In this document: piece by piece, positions 57,909-64,000 of the stretch
Layout: every line of letters starts with the position of its first letter
Numbering within the stretch: position 1 is the stretch's first letter
Assembly (NCBI RefSeq): GCF_023702715.1
Contig: NZ_CP098480.1
Span: 3,100,001-3,164,000, forward strand
Direction: 5' to 3'
Length of the DNA stretch: 64,000 bases
Source: Acinetobacter sp. C32I
GTDB taxonomy: Bacteria; Pseudomonadota; Gammaproteobacteria; Pseudomonadales; Moraxellaceae
The notes under the pieces: model-generated
The model's database searches: none
Seen by the model: only the letters and a program-made list of their open reading frames with translations
What the model was told of the DNA's origin: nothing
Position numbers and translations under genes: made by a program

Positions 57909-58655
57909 ATGAAAAATATTGCTACAAAACTCTTAATTAAATTTATTTTTTTAATTGGGTTAAGTAATTTCTCTTTTGCTGATTCAATTGTTGATTCAAA
58001 CCTGTGTTCATCAAAAATTGGACGAGGTGGAAACTTAATTTCAGAGCAAAATGGTTTTTTATATGGAAAGTGTCAAGGTAAAGTTTCTGCACCATCATCC
58101 TCTAATAAAATATTGACTTTCCAAACTGCTGCACAAACAAAGGAATCTGTAGTAAGTAGTAAAAAATCTGTTGATAGATCTGAGTTAGCATTTGTAAACA
58201 AGCCAATTTTAGTTGGCCAAACATACAATATTAATTATGATATAAAAATAGACCGAAGTTCTGATATTACGAATACATGGTTTTATGTTATGCAATTATG
58301 GCAAAATGAAAAATTGCCACCTGTTTTTTCAGGACGTATATCTAGAGGTACTTCAAAAAATCTTGCATTTGTAGTAAGGAATCCAGATGTTCATGTTACA
58401 GGGGCTGTAATAAAAAGATTAGATTTACCTCAAGATGATTGGACAAATTTTTCTATTAAAATCCTAATTGACTCTGATTATATTGGTCATATTAATATTT
58501 TGAAAAATGGTGAACAATTTGTAAATTGGGAAGGAAAGCTAGGGTACCCATCTATACAACCAAGCAATCAGTTCAGATTGAAGTTTGGAATGTATAAAGA
58601 ACATGAACAAAATAAAGACTTTAAGGTCTATTTTAGGAATATTAAACTTAATTAA
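57909..58655 (+). CDS. Secreted polysaccharide-lyase-like protein
   Basis: 248 residues with a Sec signal peptide (LLIKFIFLIGLSNFSFA). The mature part resembles the beta-jelly-roll heparin-lyase-I/glucuronan-lyase type family: VDRSELAFVNKPILVGQTYN, WFYVMQLWQ, and a closing DFKVYFRNIKLN strand. I recognise the fold pattern but cannot assign substrate or catalytic residues. A lyase for uronic-acid polymers would fit a ManNAcA-containing capsule. ATG at 57909 has GTGGAG upstream. Its stop overlaps by eight bases the stop of the convergent gene. Confidence 0.65.
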   Translation: MKNIATKLLIKFIFLIGLSNFSFADSIVDSNLCSSKIGRGGNLISEQNGFLYGKCQGKVSAPSSSNKILTFQTAAQTKESVVSSKKSVDRSELAFVNKPILVGQTYNINYDIKIDRSSDITNTWFYVMQLWQNEKLPPVFSGRISRGTSKNLAFVVRNPDVHVTGAVIKRLDLPQDDWTNFSIKILIDSDYIGHINILKNGEQFVNWEGKLGYPSIQPSNQFRLKFGMYKEHEQNKDFKVYFRNIKLN

Positions 58656-59634
58656 TTTTCAATCCCATTTCATCAGATATTATTTTTATCCAATTTTCGT
58701 AACTGTATTTTTTCTCAATTAAATCATACGCATGTTTTCTCATTTCATTATATTCTGAAGTATTGCCATTTCGAATATTCTCTAAATGGAATTCCAATTG
58801 ATCCTTATTTTCTATTTGTAAACAACAATCTGGAAATAAATTATCAATAGCTTCTGATTTATTAGAGAAAACAATACATCCTGATGCTATGCTTTCTAAT
58901 ATTCTCCTAGAAAACATAGTTGGAGAGTTAGTTATTGAATTAACATTTATGGAGTAGAGATAATTTCTCATAACTTTACCTGTTTCTTTATATTCTACTG
59001 CATCAAATATTCTAACATTATCATAACTAGGAAACTGGTAGTTTTTATTTTTTAATTTTGAATTTCTATCATATATATCTAGTCCATATTTTGAAAATAT
59101 AGGGAAATAGCTGTCTTGCCAAGCTTTTCTATTGGGATGATTATTTGTTAAATAACTACCCATAAATATACCATTTCTTGATCTGTTATTTATGTCAGTT
59201 ATTTTGAAATTATGAATCCTAGGTTGATAAGCAAAAGGTAAATAAAAAGAACCTTTTGCAGCAGAATATTTTTCGATACAGTTGGAGTCTGTAGTAGCTA
59301 CATATTCGAAAAGATTTGCACACTCTTGGAATTTTTCAAAGTGAATAGGGTCTTCCTTATTCCAAAAGATAACAGGAATTTTTTTTTCATTTGCCCATTC
59401 AAGCATTTTAACTATTATTTTTAGATCTGCTTTTTTATCTGGAAAATTAACAAGCTTATGTTTCCATATATTTCTATAACCAAACCATGCTGATTCGACT
59501 AGTATAAGATCGGGATTAAAAAATTTATTCAATATTATATTTCTTAGCATTGGGAATAAAATAATATTATTCTCCATTTTCAGACCAGTGTATGTTAATG
59601 AGTCTAAAAGGCAGAGTATTTTAAGTTTTTTCAT
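58648..59634 (-). CDS. Glycosyltransferase (CgeB-like, GT-B), AT-rich paralogue
   Basis: 328 residues. Shares a full-length pattern with the product at 62302-63312: LVESAWFGYRNIWKH, FWNKEDPIHFEKF, and NVNSITNSPTMFSRRILESIASG. The last block is the donor-binding region of the Glyco_trans_1_2 domain. Specificity unknown. The gene is more AT-rich than its paralogue and reads against the neighbouring lyase gene, overlapping it at the stop. Confidence 0.75.
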   Translation of the reverse strand: MKKLKILCLLDSLTYTGLKMENNIILFPMLRNIILNKFFNPDLILVESAWFGYRNIWKHKLVNFPDKKADLKIIVKMLEWANEKKIPVIFWNKEDPIHFEKFQECANLFEYVATTDSNCIEKYSAAKGSFYLPFAYQPRIHNFKITDINNRSRNGIFMGSYLTNNHPNRKAWQDSYFPIFSKYGLDIYDRNSKLKNKNYQFPSYDNVRIFDAVEYKETGKVMRNYLYSINVNSITNSPTMFSRRILESIASGCIVFSNKSEAIDNLFPDCCLQIENKDQLEFHLENIRNGNTSEYNEMRKHAYDLIEKKYSYENWIKIISDEMGLKIN

Positions 59635-60096
59635 GATTTAATCTTGGATTCAATGTGAAAAAATATGCTTGTCTTATTAATTTAAATAGTTAAAGAAAAA
59701 ATGGATTTCTAGCTTAAATTAATTGTTATTTATTATAGCTAATTTATTTAGCTGTTAAAAGTTTATTTTGTTTTGTAATTTATAATAAAATCAGATAAAT
59801 ACACTTCTTTTACATTTTAGTGAAATGTTTTACATGCATTTTTAACAAGGTATATTGAATCAACGATCATGAATTAAAGAATTGGTTTAACTGAAATGAA
59901 AAAATCAATAAATCAAGGCTTAAGTAATTGTTTTTATTCTTATTTTTGTAAAAAATTACAAAAAATTTATAAATTAATATTATTTTAATACAAAATATTT
60001 ACAATATGCAAAATTTTTTATGTTTAGGGCTGTATGTGGTTGTAGGTTTGACACCTCATCAGCATTTCAATTGAACATTTTTACCATAAGTATCTC
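59635..60096. promoter_or_regulatory. Divergent AT-rich intergenic region
   Basis: About 460 bases, extremely AT-rich, between a leftward glycosyltransferase and a rightward lipoprotein gene, so promoters for both are expected here. No strong operator, hairpin or RNA could be identified. A 30-codon open frame at 59896-59988 is low-complexity and not credible. Confidence 0.4.
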
Positions 60097-61287
60097 ATGA
60101 ATCTAAAAAAACTAATTTTGCTCCTTTCTTTATTTCTCGTTGGATGCGGAGGGGGGAGTGAAACAACTGTAAATAAGCCTGAAGTACCCAAGGTAGTTGA
60201 ACCTTCTAAACCAATAGATCCTGTTCCATGTAAGAAAGCTTTAGATCTTTCAAATCTGACTGATAATGGCGCAAAAATTATGCACTCCTTAGATGAGTGT
60301 GGTCAATATTTTCCAATACCTAGTGGTTTATTACCTAGCAAAGTTGGTAATGATATTTCAATTAATGATCTAGAAAAAAATACTCTCAACCAGAGAGATA
60401 AAATTCGTCTTGATACGCCATACTTTGTAAACGATCATGTTGTTCATCCAATTATTTTAGACTTTCAGAGCAAACTTGTAGAAAAGAATAGGTATTGGCT
60501 AGGTATTACGCCTTATCATAATACACAGGATGCGTATGAAAATCCGACAGTCTATGAGAGTAATAATTTAGAAAAGTTCAATCTTATTGCAAGGTTTAAA
60601 CAACCCTTGTCTGATGCGCCAAAAAAAATAAACACTGATGATAAAACATATAACTCGGATATTGATTTTGGTTATGATCCATTCAAGGGTGAGTTAATTA
60701 TGATGTGGAGAACTGTCACCTCTCTACATGGTAATGCTAGTAATAGACTATTTGACTTACGCTATGTTACATCCAGAGATGGGCTTAAGTGGTCTGAGGA
60801 AAAGGTACTATTTTCAAATAGCTATAAGGACCCAATTTTATCCCCTTCAATTTTATATAATACTGAAAACAATTTATGGTATTTATACTATGTTGGGTAT
60901 CGAAAGAATAAAACAACGCTTGCATACAGAACTGCATCGAATTTAGGTGGTATGTGGAGTGATGTGCATTTCATTGATAGTCCAAAAAATATTGAACCAT
61001 GGCACTTGGAAGCCCGATTTGTTGGACAACAAACTGTTCTATTAATTAACGATAATTTCTTCAGTAGAAACTTATATTTTGCTTTAAGTCAAGATGGTGA
61101 AAATTTCAAAGTTTCTGAGAAGCCATTGTTAATAGGTAAATGTTTGGCTCCTTATAAAGCCAGTTTTAGTCCAGTGTATAATGCAAATGGTAGTGTTTCA
61201 TTTAATGTATATTGGACCTCGAGTGCTTATAAAGAAAATGGATCACAGATATGGCAGTTATTTTATGACAAGATAGAAATTAAATAA
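60097..61287 (+). CDS. Lipoprotein with predicted five-bladed beta-propeller (glycosidase-like)
   Basis: 396 residues. Lipoprotein signal with lipobox LVGC (Cys17) followed by GGGSE, then a proline-rich linker (VNKPEVPKVVEPSKPIDPVP). From about residue 100, repeated blade-like segments occur: DFGYDPFKGELIMMWR, SRDGLKWSEEKVLF, LSPSILYNTENNLWYLYYVG, SQDGENFKVSEKPLL. This resembles GH43/GH32-type propellers and related sugar-binding proteins. Catalytic residues cannot be fixed by eye. Surface attachment within a capsule cluster suggests polymer trimming or anchoring. Confidence 0.65.
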   Translation: MNLKKLILLLSLFLVGCGGGSETTVNKPEVPKVVEPSKPIDPVPCKKALDLSNLTDNGAKIMHSLDECGQYFPIPSGLLPSKVGNDISINDLEKNTLNQRDKIRLDTPYFVNDHVVHPIILDFQSKLVEKNRYWLGITPYHNTQDAYENPTVYESNNLEKFNLIARFKQPLSDAPKKINTDDKTYNSDIDFGYDPFKGELIMMWRTVTSLHGNASNRLFDLRYVTSRDGLKWSEEKVLFSNSYKDPILSPSILYNTENNLWYLYYVGYRKNKTTLAYRTASNLGGMWSDVHFIDSPKNIEPWHLEARFVGQQTVLLINDNFFSRNLYFALSQDGENFKVSEKPLLIGKCLAPYKASFSPVYNANGSVSFNVYWTSSAYKENGSQIWQLFYDKIEIK

Positions 61288-61307
61288 TATAAGTGGCCAT
61301 AGGAATA

Positions 61308-62309
61308 TTATTTTCTCAATTTATGCCCTTGGATCTCAGCCCAAAGTGCTGAGTATTCAGGGCGGTTGAGAGAGTACTGTGTTAACAACTGACAGAATGC
61401 TTTCAATAGATAGGGGGGGGCTGTATCAATTAGCGTTCCATCTTCAATTTGTTGTTTAAGTTTCAGTTCAAAGCGCTGCTGATTCGCTTGCCGTTGTTGG
61501 TGGTAAAGGCTTTTTTTATCTTTTTCATGATAAATATGCAGGAAATATTCTTTTTGAAAGAGTTGCTCTAGCTGGCTCTCCGCCAAAATGGCTCGGAAAC
61601 CTGTGGCCATCATGGGTGCTAGATAGGTTTCATCAAGCAACAAAGCAGGTTGATATGTAATTAAGCCTTTATGCTGAAATAAGCGTAGCATGAAGTCAAA
61701 ATCTTCATAACCATGTCCAATAAATTGCTCATCAAAACCTTCGATTGTTTGTACAGACTTTAAGTCAGTAATGATGATGGATGATGGAAAGGCCAAGTGT
61801 AAAATCAGGTCTCGCCTAAAGTCATAATATGCGTGTCTAAATGCTGCTAATGTCAGGCGCTTGACCTGCTTGCTGCCTTTTTTACTCAAATACAGACATG
61901 GATACATGCATAACTGTGCAGGATGCTGTTGTACCTGAGCAAATGCATTGTGGATTTGCTCAAGATTGATATGAATATCGATATCAAGAAACATGACATA
62001 GTGTGTTTGTACTTGTGCCAATGCAATATTTCTTAGACGAGAAAGATGTCCACTGGCACTTGGATCAATCACCAACGTGATTTGTGGGCAGCCTGCAATC
62101 AGCTTTTTGAGTTGTTGCACTTGGCGTTCGGGCTGTGCATTACAACCTAAAATAAAACGAATGGGCTGGTCTTGTACTGTCGAAACCAGACACTTGATTC
62201 TTTGCAAAATATCACTACTACGATAGCTTAAGTCGATCGGAATGACGATGGATAAATCAACCCAGTCATGATCAGGTGTTTTCTTTTTCGAGAAAAAAAA
62301 TTTAAGCAT
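61308..62309 (-). CDS. Family 2-like glycosyltransferase of capsule synthesis
   Basis: 333 residues, GT-A fold. SIVIPIDLSYRS at the N-terminus, metal-binding DxD in MFLDIDIHI, and the acceptor-side motif IGHGYEDFDFMLRLF, which resembles the galactosyltransferase-like part of chondroitin-synthase-type enzymes. Overlaps the upstream gene (62302-63312) by eight bases, so the two form a leftward pair. Substrate unknown. Confidence 0.78.
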   Translation of the reverse strand: MLKFFFSKKKTPDHDWVDLSIVIPIDLSYRSSDILQRIKCLVSTVQDQPIRFILGCNAQPERQVQQLKKLIAGCPQITLVIDPSASGHLSRLRNIALAQVQTHYVMFLDIDIHINLEQIHNAFAQVQQHPAQLCMYPCLYLSKKGSKQVKRLTLAAFRHAYYDFRRDLILHLAFPSSIIITDLKSVQTIEGFDEQFIGHGYEDFDFMLRLFQHKGLITYQPALLLDETYLAPMMATGFRAILAESQLEQLFQKEYFLHIYHEKDKKSLYHQQRQANQQRFELKLKQQIEDGTLIDTAPPYLLKAFCQLLTQYSLNRPEYSALWAEIQGHKLRK

Positions 62310-63312
62310 ATAAATAAGGGTGATCGATTTGGCAGCTGTTTAGGATGTCTTTTAACCACTGTTTCACGGTATAGTGGGTGAATACATGATCACAAGCATA
62401 ACGTATTTTTTCATGTTGTTGCTGACTTAATCCAAAGCTGAGTTGAGTAAATAATTCATCTGCCTGTTCCTGTGTTTCAACCACTTCACACAGGTCTTGA
62501 AATAAATTCTGGAGTGCAAGGCTTGGATTGCTGATCACCAAACGACCACAGGCCATCCCTTCAACCACTCTTCTGGAGAGCATGGTGGGCGAGGTGGTGA
62601 CTGAGTTAACATTAATAATTTGTTGAAATTTACGCATAATATGTCCCGTCTCACGATAGGGAACAGAGTGTAAATATTCTGCTTTCAGTGTTTCGGGGAA
62701 CTTATAATTCTTGTCTTTTTTGTCATCGTGTCGATTGATAATGCATAAGCCATGTGGGGCTGCAGCTTGAAATAAGATATCCTGCCATTCACGACGTTCC
62801 GGGAACATATGGTGCATATAGCTGCCCATAAACAAGCTGGAGCGAGACACTGTTTGGCTGATCGGTGCAGGGTAGTGAATTTTGGGCTGAAACGGAAAAT
62901 TTAAATAATTAATTTTTGAGTCTGGGCACAAGTTTTGATAATTCGGGATGGATGCACGATCAGTAGTAAAAATAAAATCAAATAAGCGTGCAGAATCAAT
63001 AAATTGATCAAAATGATACGGGTCTTCCTTATTCCAGAAAATTGTTGGAATTTGATGTTTTTTGGCCCATTGAATCAGCGCTTTGACTTTATCATTATTG
63101 CGTCTTGGATGTTCTGGATAGTCTGCAATATGGTATTGCCATTTACGGTTCTGACCTAACCATGCAGATTCAACTAAAACAAAATCAATTTTTCCTGGGA
63201 AAAAATGATAAAACCAATGTTGGTATGAAATTAAGTTTACATTTGCTTCTAGCTCAAGCGCAGTAAAAGTAAAGTCATCCAAGACAGCCAAGATATTAAT
63301 TGATTTTTCCAT
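62302..63312 (-). CDS. Glycosyltransferase (CgeB-like, GT-B), paralogue of 58648-59634
   Basis: 336 residues with LVESAWLGQNRKWQYH, FWNKEDPYHFDQF and NVNSVTTSPTMLSRRVVEGM, the same landmarks as the product at 58648-59634 in identical order. Base composition is closer to the conserved chromosome than that of its AT-rich paralogue. Leads the two-gene leftward unit and lies 124 bases from the divergent kpsC start. Confidence 0.78.
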   Translation of the reverse strand: MEKSINILAVLDDFTFTALELEANVNLISYQHWFYHFFPGKIDFVLVESAWLGQNRKWQYHIADYPEHPRRNNDKVKALIQWAKKHQIPTIFWNKEDPYHFDQFIDSARLFDFIFTTDRASIPNYQNLCPDSKINYLNFPFQPKIHYPAPISQTVSRSSLFMGSYMHHMFPERREWQDILFQAAAPHGLCIINRHDDKKDKNYKFPETLKAEYLHSVPYRETGHIMRKFQQIINVNSVTTSPTMLSRRVVEGMACGRLVISNPSLALQNLFQDLCEVVETQEQADELFTQLSFGLSQQQHEKIRYACDHVFTHYTVKQWLKDILNSCQIDHPYLYA

Positions 63313-63392
63313 TAAAAAAACTTAATTTGAATTAGTGGTTTAGTTTCAAATTTCCCCTGCCATAGGTTAGAAAAATTTTCGAAAAGAATATG

Positions 63393-63401
63393 TGATATAA
63401 T
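63393..63401 (+). promoter_or_regulatory. Extended -10 promoter of kpsC
   Basis: TGATATAAT, a perfect extended -10 (TGnTATAAT), with no good -35. Transcription would begin near 63408, just past the in-frame ATG at 63407, so the ATG at 63437 is the likelier start of kpsC. Confidence 0.45.
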
Positions 63402-63436
63402 AGTAAATGAACTACACCAACATTGTAAATGTTCAT

Positions 63437-64000
63437 ATGTTAGATTACATTCCTTTTGGGATTAATAAGATATATTTTTTTAAAAACAATGATTTATATA
63501 ACTCATTGACTCAAGAGATTAAAAAACGCACAAACACGGGAAATAATAAAATATTTTGGGGGTGGGGGCGTAAAAATAGTTTTAAAAAAGCCCAAATACT
63601 GGCTGCGGAGCAGCATGGTGTTGCCATGTGTGCGGAAGATGGCTTTATCCGCTCTTTAGGTCTGGGTAAAGCGGGTTATCAACCCCTTTCCGTCGTTTTA
63701 GACCAGTCTGGTATCTATTTTGATGCGACACAATCCTCGGATTTAGAAAAAATCATCTTGGGGTTGTCACTTTCAAAAGATCAGGTATTACAAGCACAAG
63801 CACTCATTCAGAAGATTCTGAATGCGGGTATCAGCAAATACAATTTACATTACCAATCACTTGAATCAAGCAAATTTCAGCAGCAAAAAAATATCCTTGT
63901 GATAGATCAAACCGTGGGTGATCAATCAATTCGTTGTGCCATGGCTTCGGCAGAAAGTTTTAATCACATGCTGCAACAAGCACAACATGACCATCCTGAC
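63437..64000 (+). CDS. kpsC: Capsule beta-Kdo transferase KpsC (3' part beyond window)
   Basis: 188 codons visible, frame open to the edge. KpsC builds the short poly-Kdo linker on phosphatidylglycerol to which group 2 capsules are attached. The diagnostic block FWGWGRKNSFKKAQILAA, then CAEDGFIRSLGLG, and YQPLSVVLDQSGIYFDA match the first KpsC domain. A longer start at 63407 exists but overlaps the predicted transcription start. Presence of kpsC confirms that kpsMTED export a Kdo-linked, ABC-dependent polysaccharide. kpsS would be expected to the right. Confidence 0.92.
   Translation, partial: MLDYIPFGINKIYFFKNNDLYNSLTQEIKKRTNTGNNKIFWGWGRKNSFKKAQILAAEQHGVAMCAEDGFIRSLGLGKAGYQPLSVVLDQSGIYFDATQSSDLEKIILGLSLSKDQVLQAQALIQKILNAGISKYNLHYQSLESSKFQQQKNILVIDQTVGDQSIRCAMASAESFNHMLQQAQHDHPD

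Noticed and set aside
59896..59988. Possible 30-residue peptide in the AT-rich gap before the lipoprotein gene.
   Set aside because: Composed almost only of A/T-rich codons, with no ribosome site; expected by chance in such sequence.
1..64000. Looked for CRISPR arrays, tRNA and rRNA genes, complete insertion sequences, integrases and prophage genes.
   Set aside because: None seen: no regularly spaced repeats, no transposase or integrase-like product, and no recognisable tRNA cloverleaf in the intergenic regions.

Overview
The window is a chromosomal segment of an Acinetobacter species. The order ampD - murJ - FKBP peptidyl-prolyl isomerases - wzc/wza - capsule (K) locus - galU - ugd - pgi - galE - pgm - lldP-lldR-lldD - dld - aromatic aminotransferase - prpB-prpC-acnD is the familiar layout around the K locus of that genus. 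Departures from the usual pattern (three FKBP genes, no wzb, an extra ABC-transporter capsule cluster) suggest a species or lineage other than typical A. baumannii. This is inferred from gene order and remembered family sequences, not from a search.

Region 1 (1-4.5 kb) is conserved flank: the ampD 3' part, the lipid II flippase murJ, and three tandem periplasmic FKBP isomerases. The middle isomerase looks like a chimaera of the other two. Region 2 (4.5-25.6 kb) is a Wzy-dependent capsule locus. A leftward wzc-wza export pair lies opposite a rightward biosynthesis operon: rmlB-rmlA-vioA-vioB (predicted dTDP-Qui4NAc), wzx, four glycosyltransferases, wzy, a phosphoglycosyltransferase, galU, ugd, pgi and galE, with pgm opposing. 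The Wzc kinase motifs are eroded and no wzb phosphatase gene is present. The protein in the ugd position lacks the catalytic cysteine.

Region 3 (25.6-39.0 kb) is carbon metabolism: L-lactate uptake and oxidation under LldR with two clear operators, D-lactate dehydrogenase, an aminotransferase, and the 2-methylcitrate (propionate) genes under a GntR regulator with three matching operators. Two copies of a non-coding dispersed repeat sit here in opposite orientation. Region 4 (39.0-46.2 kb) is a mixed block: a vapBC toxin-antitoxin pair, a 47-residue zinc-ribbon protein, a DUF4126 membrane protein, a tandemly duplicated secreted protein that carries a remnant of its neighbour, an EamA transporter, a hypothetical gene, rluA, a GNAT acetyltransferase and an rraB-like gene.

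Region 5 (46.4 kb to the right edge) is the most unusual part: a second capsule cluster of the ABC-transporter (group 2) type. It holds kpsM-kpsT-kpsE-kpsD, then wecB-wecC (UDP-ManNAcA supply) and a 1007-residue double glycosyltransferase. An SGNH esterase, a polysaccharide-lyase-like secreted protein, a predicted beta-propeller lipoprotein and three more glycosyltransferases follow. The 5' part of kpsC runs off the window. The strain therefore appears equipped for two mechanistically different capsule or exopolysaccharide systems 40 kb apart, which share central sugar-nucleotide supply.
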